Positions 55,974 to 63,957 of a stretch of DNA of 64,000 nucleotides are shown piece by piece. Under the pieces are notes generated by a model, which saw only the letters and a program-made list of their open reading frames with translations, did not search any database and was not told where the DNA came from. This DNA is from Streptomyces hygroscopicus. Its GTDB lineage: Bacteria; Actinomycetota; Actinomycetes; Streptomycetales; Streptomycetaceae. Within the stretch, counting starts at the first letter, position 1. Each line of letters begins with the position of its first letter. Position numbers and translations under genes: made by a program. The stretch is from positions 4,526,001-4,590,000 of the forward strand of contig CP018627.1 of assembly GCA_002021875.1 (NCBI GenBank). Direction: 5' to 3'.

Positions 55974-56306
55974 TCAGTCGCGGTCCTCGACGGCCATTTC
56001 CCCGAGGAGGGACCAGTCCTCCTGCGGGACGTTCATGTTGACGATCCGCGGGGTCGCGGCGAGATGCGGCGGCAGGGTCCGCTGCGCGGCCTTGAAGTGC
56101 GGCGAGTTGACGTGGGCCGCACCGGCCTCCTCGTCGCGGAACGCCTCGACCAGGACGTACTCGTCCGGGTCCTCGACACTGCGGGACCAGTCGAACCACA
56201 GACAGCCCGGCTCGGCGCGGGTGTCCCGGGTGAAATCGCCGGCGATCTCGGGCCACCGGTCCGCATGCTCGGGCAGAACACGGAATTTCGCGGTGATGAA
56301 GATCAT
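55974..56306 (-). CDS. Antibiotic biosynthesis monooxygenase (ABM) domain protein
   Basis: A 110-aa protein of the ABM/quinol monooxygenase-like family: AKFRVLPEHADRW (about 6-18), TRAEPGCLWFDWSRSVEDPDEYVLVEAFRDEEAGAAHVNSPHF (about 29-71), the core of the ferredoxin-like fold. Members oxidise quinols or degrade haem, or act only as binding proteins; the role here is unknown. ATG 56306 follows GAGGAACCCCC. Its neighbours are gene remnants and the amylase gene, so no functional context is evident. Confidence 0.87.
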   Translation of the reverse strand: MIFITAKFRVLPEHADRWPEIAGDFTRDTRAEPGCLWFDWSRSVEDPDEYVLVEAFRDEEAGAAHVNSPHFKAAQRTLPPHLAATPRIVNMNVPQEDWSLLGEMAVEDRD

Positions 56307-56377
56307 TGGGGGTTCCTCACGTTGTTGCGGATCGGCCGGCCCCTTGGCATGGACCGGCGGTGTTCCAGGGTCGGCGG

Positions 56378-56482
56378 TCAGGGGACGAGAATGGCGCGCC
56401 CGCGGATCCGTCCGGCGCCGAGGTCGTCCAGGGCGTCCTGGAACCGGTCCAAAGGGTACGTGGTGGTGTGCGGGCGCACGCG
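56378..56482 (-). pseudogene. C-terminal remnant of an alcohol dehydrogenase
   Basis: The minus strand reads VRPHTTTYPLDRFQDALDDL then GAGRIRGRAILVP and a TGA stop, the typical end of a zinc-type medium-chain alcohol dehydrogenase. Upstream of this the frame runs into unrelated sequence within a few codons. Only about 35 of some 340 codons remain. Confidence 0.65.
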
Positions 56483-56499
56483 ATCCCGGGCCTGCCGCG

Positions 56500-56650
56500 A
56501 CCCGCGCGCTGACCTCCTACGACTGGCCCGAGAACGTCAGGCAGCCACGCCGGGTGGTGCGGGAGGCGGCGGCCAGGAGAGATGTGATCGACACCCGTCA
56601 TCTCCCGGCCGAGGTGTTCACCCGCTCGGGCGGCCGGCTGACCCGTCAAC
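56500..56650 (+). pseudogene. C-terminal remnant of a Fis-type, GAF/AAA+ regulator
   Basis: The plus strand reads ALTSYDWPENVRQPRRVVREAAAR then DVIDTRHLPAEVF, the end of the AAA+ domain and linker of sigma-54-activator-like regulators that in Streptomyces often neighbour alcohol or aldehyde dehydrogenase genes. The GNVRQL motif appears as ENVRQP. Nothing upstream belongs to it. Its last 30 bp overlap the 3' end of the adjacent repressor gene. Confidence 0.6.
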
Positions 56651-57685
56651 GGCAGGCGGAGCCTGGGCCGTCGAGCCGCGGACGACCAGGTCCGGCTGGA
56701 AGACGAACTCCGTGTGCTGCACCGGGTTTCCGGCCATCTCCTCCAGCAGCGCCCCCACCGCCGCCGTCGCCATCGACTGCACCGGCTGCCGGACGGTGGT
56801 CAGCGGCGGATCGGTGAAGGCGATCAGCGGGGAGTCGTCGAAGCCGACCACCGACACCTCGTGCGGCACCCGCAGCCCCCGCCGGGCCGCCTCCCGGATC
56901 ACCCCGAGCGCCATCAGATCGCTGCCGCACACGATGCCCGTACAGCCCTGGTCCAGCAGGGTGGCCGCCGCCACCTGCCCGCCCTCGACGCTGAAGAGCG
57001 TATGCCGCACCAACTCCCCCGTCTCGCCGGGCGATCGGCCGAGCAGCTCGGTGCTCGCCGCGAGGAACCCCTCGACCTTGCGCTGCGCGGGGACGTAGCG
57101 GGCGGGCCCCACCGCGAGGCCGATCCGGTGGTGGCCGAGCGCGGACAGATGGCGGACGGCCATCCGCGCCGCCGCCCGGTCATCGGGTGAGACGAAGGTG
57201 GCCTGGATGTGCTCGTTGTAGCCGTTGATCAGCACGAACGGCACCTTGCGGCCGGCCAGCCGGGCGTAGCGGGCGGGGTCGGCCGTGGTGTCGGCGTGCA
57301 GTCCGGACATGAAGACGATGCCCGCCACATCGCGCTCCTCCAACTGCTCCACCAGTTCGTCCTCGGTGGCGCCGCCGGGCATCTGGGTGCACAGGATCGG
57401 GGTGTAGCCATGCCCGGCCAGCACCTGCTCGATGATCTGCGCGAAGGCGGGGAAGACCGGGTTGGTCAGCTCCGGGATCACCAGGCCGACCAGCCCGGCG
57501 CTGCGCCGCCGCAGCCGCACCGGCCGCTCGTAGCCGAGGACGTCGAGGGCGGCGAGCACCCGCTGCCGGGTGGTGTCCGCCACCCCCGCCTTGCCGTTGA
57601 GCACCCGGCTGACGGTGGCCTCGCTGACCTTGGCCTGTGCGGCGATATCGGCGAGCCGCGGCCCCGCCGCGGGTGGGCTCGTCAC
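56618..57685 (-). CDS. LacI-family repressor, second maltose-type regulator
   Basis: A 355-aa repressor, paralogue of MalR at 62780-63832. The HTH and hinge (about 10-58) are LADIAAQAKVSEATVSRVLNG and [18 protein letters not shown]; the recognition helix is the same as in MalR and the hinge differs little. The periplasmic-binding-like ligand domain follows and ends VVGFDDSPLIAFTDPPLTT. GTG 57685 overlaps the malG stop as GTGA, so it is the last gene of malE-malF-malG. The C-terminal tail (PPAVDGSAGRPSG) runs into the adjacent regulator remnant and may be altered. It probably binds the same operators but responds to another sugar. Confidence 0.92.
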   Translation of the reverse strand: MTSPPAAGPRLADIAAQAKVSEATVSRVLNGKAGVADTTRQRVLAALDVLGYERPVRLRRRSAGLVGLVIPELTNPVFPAFAQIIEQVLAGHGYTPILCTQMPGGATEDELVEQLEERDVAGIVFMSGLHADTTADPARYARLAGRKVPFVLINGYNEHIQATFVSPDDRAAARMAVRHLSALGHHRIGLAVGPARYVPAQRKVEGFLAASTELLGRSPGETGELVRHTLFSVEGGQVAAATLLDQGCTGIVCGSDLMALGVIREAARRGLRVPHEVSVVGFDDSPLIAFTDPPLTTVRQPVQSMATAAVGALLEEMAGNPVQHTEFVFQPDLVVRGSTAQAPPAVDGSAGRPSG

Positions 57686-58512
57686 GACTTGGTCGCTCCG
57701 GCCGTGAGCCCCGCGACGAGATGGCGCTGGGCCCAGGAGAACACCAGCGCCGCCGGGATGGCGATCATGACGGCCGCGGCCGTCATGGAGCCCCAGTCGG
57801 AGGTGTACTGGTTGACGAAGGTCTGCAGCCCGGCGGCGAGCGTGAGGTTGTCCTCGCCCGTCATGAAGGCGGAGGCGTAGGCGACCTCGGCCCAGGCGGT
57901 GATGAAGGTGTAGAACGCGGTCACCGCGAGCCCCGGCTTGGCCAGCGGGACGACCAGGCGCCAGAAGGTCCCGAACGGGTTGAGGCCGTCGACCCGGCCC
58001 GATTCGTCGATCTCCACCGGGATGGTGTCGAAGAAGCCCTTCATCATCCAGGCGCAGAACGGCACGGCGACGGTGAGGTAGGTGACGATGAGCGAGATCG
58101 GCTGGTTGAGCCAGCCCAGCGTCGACATGATGTTGTACAGCGGCACGATGAGGATGGCCACCGGGAACATCTGGGTGATCAGCAGCAGCCACATCAGCGG
58201 GCGCATCCCGGGGAAGCGGAAGCGGCTGACGGCGTAGCCGGTGGTGGCCGCGATGAAGACGCCCAGGATCGTGGTGATGACCACGATGAACAGCGAGTTG
58301 CCGAACCAGGTCAGGAACTCGGTGTCGCCCAGGACGTGTTGATAGTTCCGCAGTGTCGGGTTCTTCACCACATCGGTGCTGAACGCCTCGCTCTTGGGCT
58401 TGAACGAGGTCACCACCAGCCACAGCGGCGGGAAGACCGCGACGGCGGAGGCGATGACGAGCGTCGTGTGCAGCCCGACGGAGGCGAGCGGGCCGCGTCG
58501 TTGGTCGCGCAT
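57682..58512 (-). CDS. malG: Maltose/maltodextrin ABC importer permease MalG
   Basis: A 276-aa inner-membrane permease with six membrane segments. The EAA loop that contacts the ATPase is EIDESGRVDGLNPFGTFWRLVVPLAKPG (about 168-195). FPMGNSLF-like WFGNSLFIVVITT and the C-terminal QRHLVAGLTAGATKS are typical of MalG. It starts 2 bp after the malF stop codon and overlaps the following repressor start. No ATPase gene is present; Streptomyces sugar importers usually share MsiK encoded elsewhere. Confidence 0.95.
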   Translation of the reverse strand: MRDQRRGPLASVGLHTTLVIASAVAVFPPLWLVVTSFKPKSEAFSTDVVKNPTLRNYQHVLGDTEFLTWFGNSLFIVVITTILGVFIAATTGYAVSRFRFPGMRPLMWLLLITQMFPVAILIVPLYNIMSTLGWLNQPISLIVTYLTVAVPFCAWMMKGFFDTIPVEIDESGRVDGLNPFGTFWRLVVPLAKPGLAVTAFYTFITAWAEVAYASAFMTGEDNLTLAAGLQTFVNQYTSDWGSMTAAAVMIAIPAALVFSWAQRHLVAGLTAGATKS

Positions 58513-58514
58513 GG

Positions 58515-59537
58515 CTACCACACCTCTCCCTGCTTGCGGAGCGAACGGCGGTAGACCACCGCGAAGAGCATGAGGATGAGCAGGATCAGCACACCCCAGG
58601 CCGAGGCGCCGGCGAAGTCGCGCGGGCTGTTGACGAAGGAGAGCCGGTAGGCGTACGTCACCAGGATCTCGGTGGCGTCGCCGGGTCCGCCGCGGGTCAG
58701 CAGGAAGATCACCGGGAACATGTTGAACGTCCAGATGGTGGACAGCAGGATCACGGTGGAGCTGACCGAGCGCAGCCCGGGGAGGGTGATGTGGCGGAAC
58801 CGCTGCCAGGGGCTCGCCCCGTCCATCTCGGCGGCCTCGTACAGCTCACCGGGGATGGACTGCAGCCCGCCGAGCAGCGCGACCAGCATGAACGGCACCC
58901 CGAGCCAGATGTTCACGGCGATCACCGACGCCTTGGCCATGGTGGGGTCGTTGAGCCAGGGCACCGCGTCGATCCCGCCGCCGTCGAGCACCTTGTTGAG
59001 GATGCCGTTCTTCTCGTTGTAGAGCAGCCGCCAGGCGAAGACGGAGACGAAGGCGGGGACGGCCCAGGGCAGGATCAGCAGCGACCGGTAGAGGGTGCGC
59101 CCGGCGAACCGCCGGTTGAGCAGTACGGCCAGGCCCAGGCCGATCGAGAAGGTGAGCGCCACACAGCAGACGGTCCAGGTGACGGTCCAGCCGAGCCGGT
59201 CCCAGAAGACCTGGTCCTCCAGGATGGCCTTGAAGTTGTCGAGGCCGACCGTCTTGTAGGTGGCGGGGATGTGGTTGATCCCGATGGTGCGCTCGACATT
59301 GGCCTCGTTGGCGTCGGTCAGCGACAGATAGAGGCCGCGGACCAGCGGATAGCCGATGATCAGCCCGATGACGACCACGACGGGCGCGACCATGGCCCAG
59401 GCGTACCAATGGCGGGCCAGTGCGTTGCGGATGCCGCGCGGCGGCGGAGTTCCATCCTTGTGAACCCGGCCGCCCCGGCCGCGGGCGCCCTTCGCGCCCG
59501 CGGCCGGGTCCAGCGGCCGGCTGGTGTCGACAGCCAT
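58515..59537 (-). CDS. malF: Maltose/maltodextrin ABC importer permease MalF
   Basis: A 340-aa permease. A 40-residue cytoplasmic Gly/Arg-rich N-terminus precedes six membrane segments. The EAA motif ELYEAAEMDGASPWQRFRHITLPGL lies at about 236-260. Start ATG 59537 is 11 bp after the malE stop. It pairs with MalG to form the channel for maltose and maltodextrins delivered by MalE. Confidence 0.95.
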   Translation of the reverse strand: MAVDTSRPLDPAAGAKGARGRGGRVHKDGTPPPRGIRNALARHWYAWAMVAPVVVVIGLIIGYPLVRGLYLSLTDANEANVERTIGINHIPATYKTVGLDNFKAILEDQVFWDRLGWTVTWTVCCVALTFSIGLGLAVLLNRRFAGRTLYRSLLILPWAVPAFVSVFAWRLLYNEKNGILNKVLDGGGIDAVPWLNDPTMAKASVIAVNIWLGVPFMLVALLGGLQSIPGELYEAAEMDGASPWQRFRHITLPGLRSVSSTVILLSTIWTFNMFPVIFLLTRGGPGDATEILVTYAYRLSFVNSPRDFAGASAWGVLILLILMLFAVVYRRSLRKQGEVW

Positions 59538-59548
59538 CGTCGCCGGCC

Positions 59549-60829
59549 CTACTTCCAGTCGCCCTTGAGGAGCTTGCGGTACGCGTCACCGGCCGACTTG
59601 GCGGCCTTCTCGGGTGAGGTCTTGCCGGTGAGGACGTTCGGGAACTGCACCAGGATCGCCTGGAAGAGGCTGTTGCCCTCGGGGATCCAGGGGCGCTCGA
59701 CGGCCTTGTCGACGGCGGCCTTGAAGAACTTCACATTGGGGTTCGCGGCGACCGACTTGTTGGAGTAGACGGAGGTGCGGGTGGGCAGCAGCGAGAGCTT
59801 CTCGGTGGTCTTGGCCTGGACCTCGGGCGAGCTCATGTACTGGGCGAAGGCGTAGGAGGCGTCCAGGTTCTTCGACCCGGCGTAGACGGTGAGGTTCTGG
59901 CCGCCCTGCGGCGCGCCCTGGCCCTTGCTGCCGGCCGGGACGGGGACCACACCGAGGTTGGACTTGTCCTTGAACGCCTTGCCCGCCAGGGTGTCCTCGA
60001 TCGCCCACGGCCCGTTGATCGTCATCGCGACGTCGCCGTTCTTGATGGCGTTCTGCATGTTGTCCCAGCCATCGGTGGCGTCGGTCTCCGCCGCCTTGGA
60101 GGTGACCAGGTCCCGGGCGGCCGCGAACGCCTTGACGCCGGGCTCGTCGTCGATGGTGACCTGCTTGGCGCCGGTGTCGAGGAGGTCGCCGCCCTCGCCG
60201 TAGATGAAGGGCAGGTACCAGTAGGCGTCGTCGCCGCGCAGATACAGACCGGTCTTGCCGGTCTTCTCCTTGATCTTCTTGGCGGCGGCCTTGAGCTCGG
60301 TCCAGTCCTTGGGCGGCTGGACCCCGGCCTCCTTCAGCATCTTCTTGTTGTAGAAGAGGCCGAGGGTGTCGATGACCTGCGGTACGGCGTAGGTCTTGCC
60401 CTTGAACTTGGCGCCCGCCAGGGCCTTGGGCAGATAGTCGGACTGGTTCGCGAGGGCGGGGGTGCCGTCCAGCGGGGCGAGATAGCCGATGTTGGCGAGG
60501 TCCTGGGTCCAGGCGACCTCGGTGCGCAGCACATCGGGCGCGCCGGAGCCGCCGGAGCCCGCGGCGTTCTTGAACTTGGCCAGCGCCTCGCCGAAGGGCA
60601 CGTTGACGTAGTTGACCTTGACGTCGGGGTGCTTCTTCGCGAAGCCGAGGGCGAGCTCCTTGTAGGTGCCCTTCTCCGCCTCGTTCGACGTATCCCAGTA
60701 GGTCACGGTGCCGGAGAGCTTGCCGCCGGACTTCTTGTCGCCGCCGCTGCCGCCGTCGTCACCGCCGCATGCCGTCGCCGCGAGCGCCATGGCCGCGACG
60801 AGTGCGGTGGCCGCTATGCCACGTCGCAT
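59549..60829 (-). CDS. malE: Maltose/maltodextrin-binding lipoprotein MalE
   Basis: A 426-aa solute-binding lipoprotein anchored outside the membrane. The signal MRRGIAATALVAAMALAATAC ends in a lipobox with Cys21, followed by a Gly/Asp/Lys-rich linker. Mature features: GTVTYWDTSNEAEKGTYKEL, FAKKHPDVKVNYVNVPFGEA and MTINGPWAIED, typical of family 1 sugar-binding proteins. ATG 60829 follows GAGGAGTTCAG. It is the first gene of malE-malF-malG-lacI. Its promoter region shares operators with the divergent glucosidase gene. Confidence 0.95.
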   Translation of the reverse strand: MRRGIAATALVAAMALAATACGGDDGGSGGDKKSGGKLSGTVTYWDTSNEAEKGTYKELALGFAKKHPDVKVNYVNVPFGEALAKFKNAAGSGGSGAPDVLRTEVAWTQDLANIGYLAPLDGTPALANQSDYLPKALAGAKFKGKTYAVPQVIDTLGLFYNKKMLKEAGVQPPKDWTELKAAAKKIKEKTGKTGLYLRGDDAYWYLPFIYGEGGDLLDTGAKQVTIDDEPGVKAFAAARDLVTSKAAETDATDGWDNMQNAIKNGDVAMTINGPWAIEDTLAGKAFKDKSNLGVVPVPAGSKGQGAPQGGQNLTVYAGSKNLDASYAFAQYMSSPEVQAKTTEKLSLLPTRTSVYSNKSVAANPNVKFFKAAVDKAVERPWIPEGNSLFQAILVQFPNVLTGKTSPEKAAKSAGDAYRKLLKGDWK

Positions 60830-60878
60830 CTGAACTCCTCCAAAGCCGGCCGCTCCGTCGCGGCCCCGGGTTGCGGAG

Positions 60879-60932
60879 GAACGTAACAGGGCCGCAAGCC
60901 CGCCGAAAGAGCTTGCGGCAAATTTCTGCAAG
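60879..60932 (-). promoter_or_regulatory. malE promoter with MalR-type operators
   Basis: On the coding strand CTTGCAG (60932-60926), CCGCAAGC (60918-60911) and CTTGC (60898-60894) precede TGTTACGTTC (60888-60879). That box is identical in the glucosidase promoter, where it probably covers the -10 region. The site is 50 bp from the malE start. Confidence 0.7.
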
Positions 60933-61046
60933 GCGCTCGGCATCGTTACGTCCGCGTGTCCCCGCGGTAGCCGCTCCGCTCCCGCTCAGGCGCTTGACAT
61001 GCGTCCACAGCACGACCGGAGCCCCCGCCAAGGGCACCAGCGCGCC

Positions 61047-61087
61047 CTGCAAGCTCTTCCGCAAGGCATTGCAGAGCTGTTACGTTC
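61047..61087 (+). promoter_or_regulatory. Glucosidase promoter with MalR-type operator
   Basis: CTGCAAG (61047-61053), CGCAAG (61060-61065) and TTGCAG (61069-61074) are followed by TGTTACGTTC (61078-61087). CTGCAA and TTGCAG form an inverted repeat. The box ends 5 bp before the ATG, so the transcript is probably leaderless. Confidence 0.7.
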
Positions 61088-61092
61088 GCGCC

Positions 61093-62754
61093 ATGACCCA
61101 GGAGCTCACGACCTCCCTTCCCACCGAGCCGGTGCGACCGTCCGAGAGCCCCGGATGGTGGCGCGCCGCCGTCATCTACCAGGTGTACGTACGGTCCTTC
61201 GCCGACAGCGACGGCGACGGGATCGGCGATCTGCGCGGGGTGCGGGAGCGGCTGCCGCACCTCGCCGGGCTGGGTGTGGACGCCGTCTGGCTGACCCCCT
61301 TCTACGCCTCCCCGCAGGCCGACGGCGGCTACGACGTGGCCGACTACCGCACCGTGGACCCGCTCTTCGGCACCCTCGGCGACGCCGACGACCTGGTGCG
61401 CACCGCCCATGAGCTGGGGCTGCGGGTGATCGTGGACGTCGTCCCGAACCACAGCTCGGACCAGCACCCATGGTTCCGCGAGGCGCTCGCCGACCGGCCC
61501 GGCGGGGCGGCCCGCACCCGGTACCACTTCCGCCGCGGCCGCGGCGCGCAGGGCGAACTGCCGCCGAACGACTGGGAGTCGGTCTTCGGCGGCCCCGCCT
61601 GGACCCGTACCACCGATCCGGACGGCACCCCGGGCGAGTGGTATCTGCACCTCTTCGCCCCCGAGCAGCCCGACCTCAACTGGGACTCCCCCGAGGTGCG
61701 TGCCGAATTCGACTCGGTGCTGCGCTTCTGGCTGGACCTGGGCGTGGACGGCTTCCGGATCGATGTCGCGCACGGCATGGTCAAGGCCGCCGGGCTGCCC
61801 GACATCGGCCGCACCGAACAGGCCAAGCTGATCGGCTCCCAGGTGCTGCCGTTCTTCGACCAGGACGGGGTGCACGAGATCCACCGCTCCTGGCGCCGGC
61901 TGCTGGACTCCTACCCCGGCGACCGGATCGGCGTCGCCGAGGCATGGGCGCCCACCGCCGAGCGGCTGGCCCTCTACGTACGCCCGGACGAGCTGCACCA
62001 GGCGTTCAACTTCCAGTTCCTCAAGTGCCCGTGGGACGCGGCCGCGATGCGCGAGGTGATCGACGAGTCGCTGGCCGCGACCCGCTCCGTCGGCGCCCCC
62101 ACCACCTGGGTGCTCTCCAACCACGACGTGGTCCGGCACACCACCCGTTACGCCGACGGCGGCCCGGGGCAGGGGCTCGCCCGCGCCCGCGCCGCGGCCC
62201 TGCTCACCCTCGCCCTGCCCGGCTCGTCCTACCTCTACCAGGGCGAGGAGCTGGGCCTTCCCGAGGTGACCGACCTGCCGGACGAGCTGCGCCAGGACCC
62301 GGCCTTCTTCCGTACCTCCCCCGACGGGCAGGACGGCCAGAGCGGTCAGGACGGCTTCCGCGACGGCTGCCGGGTGCCCCTGCCCTGGACCCGCTCCGGC
62401 GAGAGTTACGGCTTCGGCCCCGGCGGGAGCTGGCTGCCCCAGCCGGACGCCTGGTCCGGGCTGTCCGTCGAAGCGCAGACCGGCGACCCCGGCTCCACGC
62501 TGGAGCTGTACCGCGGCGCGCTCGCGCTGCGCCGTGAGCTGCCGGGCCTGGGGGACGGGCCGATGAACTGGCTGGAGGCCCCGGCGGGGGTGCTCGCGCT
62601 CTCCCGGCCGGGCCTGGTGTGCACGCTCAACACGCTCGGGGAAGAGGTCGAACTGCCGGTCCCGGGGCGCGCCCTGCTGTCGTCGGCGCCACTTTCGTAC
62701 GGGGCCGGAACCGTACGCATTCCGCCTGATTCGTGCGCGTGGTGGGCAATCTGA
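61093..62754 (+). CDS. Cytoplasmic alpha-glucosidase, GH13
   Basis: A 553-aa enzyme without signal peptide, expected to split imported maltose and maltodextrins into glucose. GH13 regions: DVVPNHSSDQHPWF (about 114), GVDGFRIDVAHGM (about 219, nucleophile Asp), GVAEAWAP (about 282, acid Glu) and VLSNHDVVRH (about 341). QVYVRSFADSDGDGIGDLRG near the N-terminus is the family opening. It lacks a Shine-Dalgarno sequence and starts a few bases after the promoter box. It is the first gene of a unit with malR and divergent from malE, the arrangement I remember for this locus in Streptomyces. Confidence 0.94.
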   Translation: MTQELTTSLPTEPVRPSESPGWWRAAVIYQVYVRSFADSDGDGIGDLRGVRERLPHLAGLGVDAVWLTPFYASPQADGGYDVADYRTVDPLFGTLGDADDLVRTAHELGLRVIVDVVPNHSSDQHPWFREALADRPGGAARTRYHFRRGRGAQGELPPNDWESVFGGPAWTRTTDPDGTPGEWYLHLFAPEQPDLNWDSPEVRAEFDSVLRFWLDLGVDGFRIDVAHGMVKAAGLPDIGRTEQAKLIGSQVLPFFDQDGVHEIHRSWRRLLDSYPGDRIGVAEAWAPTAERLALYVRPDELHQAFNFQFLKCPWDAAAMREVIDESLAATRSVGAPTTWVLSNHDVVRHTTRYADGGPGQGLARARAAALLTLALPGSSYLYQGEELGLPEVTDLPDELRQDPAFFRTSPDGQDGQSGQDGFRDGCRVPLPWTRSGESYGFGPGGSWLPQPDAWSGLSVEAQTGDPGSTLELYRGALALRRELPGLGDGPMNWLEAPAGVLALSRPGLVCTLNTLGEEVELPVPGRALLSSAPLSYGAGTVRIPPDSCAWWAI

Positions 62755-62779
62755 CACGCGACCGGTACAGTCCCACTCC

Positions 62780-63832
62780 ATGACCGCACGGCTTGCTGAC
62801 ATCGCAGCCCAGGCGGGGGTCAGCGAAGCCACCGTCAGCCGCGTCCTCAACGGCAGGCCGGGGGTGGCCACGGCCACCCGCGAGTCCGTCCTCGCCGCCC
62901 TGGACGTCCTCGGCTATGAGCGGCCCGTGCGATTGCGGCAGCGCAGCGCCGGGCTGGTGGGACTGATCACCCCCGAGCTGGAGAATCCGATCTTCCCCGC
63001 GCTCGCCCAGGTCATCGGGCAGGCGCTCACCCGGCAGGGCTACACCCCGGTGCTGGCCACCCAGACTCCCGGCGGCTCGACGGAGGACGAGCTGACCGAG
63101 ATGCTGGTGGACCGGGGCGTGGCCGGGATCATCTTCGTCTCGGGGCTGCACGCGGACACCTCGGCCGATATGCAGCGCTATGACCAGCTACGCGGCCAGG
63201 GTGTTCCGTTCGTGCTGGTGGACGGCTTCTCGCCAAAGGTGCGGGCGCCGTTCATCTCCCCCGACGACCGGGCGGCGATGGGGCTGGCGGTCACCCATCT
63301 GGTCTCGCTCGGGCACACCCGGATCGGTCTCGCGCTCGGGCCGAAGCGGTTCGTTCCCGTACTGCGCAAGATCGAAGGCTTCCAGCAGGCGATGCGGGAC
63401 CGGCTGGGGCTCTCCCCGGAGGAGTCCGAGGAGTTGATCCAGCATTCGCTGTACACCCTGGAGGGCGGCCAGGCGGCGGCGACCGCGCTGATCGACCGGG
63501 GCTGTACGGCGGTGGTGTGCGCGAGCGACATGATGGCGCTGGGCGCCATCCGGGCGGCCCGGCAGCGAGGTCTGGGGGTCCCGCAGAACGTCTCGGTGGT
63601 CGGCTTCGACGACTCCCCGCTGATCGCCTTCACCGATCCGCCGCTGACCACGATCCGTAAGCCGGTGCAGTCGATGGGGCAGGCGGCGGTGCGGGCGCTG
63701 CTGGAGGAGATCGGCGGCACTCCGGCCCCGCCCAGCGAGTTCGTCTTCCTCCCCGAACTGGTGGTGCGCGGCTCGACGGCGTCGGCCCACGGCGTTGAGG
63801 CGCGGGGCCGGGCGGCCGGGAGCGCGACCTAG
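62780..63832 (+). CDS. malR: Maltose operon repressor MalR (LacI family)
   Basis: A 350-aa LacI-type repressor. N-terminal HTH and hinge: MTARLADIAAQAGVSEATVSRVLNGRPGVA and [26 protein letters not shown]. The ligand domain continues through TPELENPIFPALAQVIGQAL, VSGLHADTSADMQRY and VVGFDDSPLIAFTDPPLTTIRKPVQSMG. As I recall, the S. coelicolor MalR protein is very similar over its whole length and represses malE in the absence of maltose. It follows the glucosidase stop by 25 bp, so it is probably co-transcribed and autoregulated through the same operator. Confidence 0.95.
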   Translation: MTARLADIAAQAGVSEATVSRVLNGRPGVATATRESVLAALDVLGYERPVRLRQRSAGLVGLITPELENPIFPALAQVIGQALTRQGYTPVLATQTPGGSTEDELTEMLVDRGVAGIIFVSGLHADTSADMQRYDQLRGQGVPFVLVDGFSPKVRAPFISPDDRAAMGLAVTHLVSLGHTRIGLALGPKRFVPVLRKIEGFQQAMRDRLGLSPEESEELIQHSLYTLEGGQAAATALIDRGCTAVVCASDMMALGAIRAARQRGLGVPQNVSVVGFDDSPLIAFTDPPLTTIRKPVQSMGQAAVRALLEEIGGTPAPPSEFVFLPELVVRGSTASAHGVEARGRAAGSAT

Positions 63833-63957
63833 ACCCTGGCCGGGGGACGTAGATGCATATACGCCCCATAGAGGACCCCCGGACCAGGACATAAGCAATC
63901 AAGACCCGATGCCGGGGATGATCTGCGGGTGGACGTCGTCTGGCAGACTGTTGCCCT

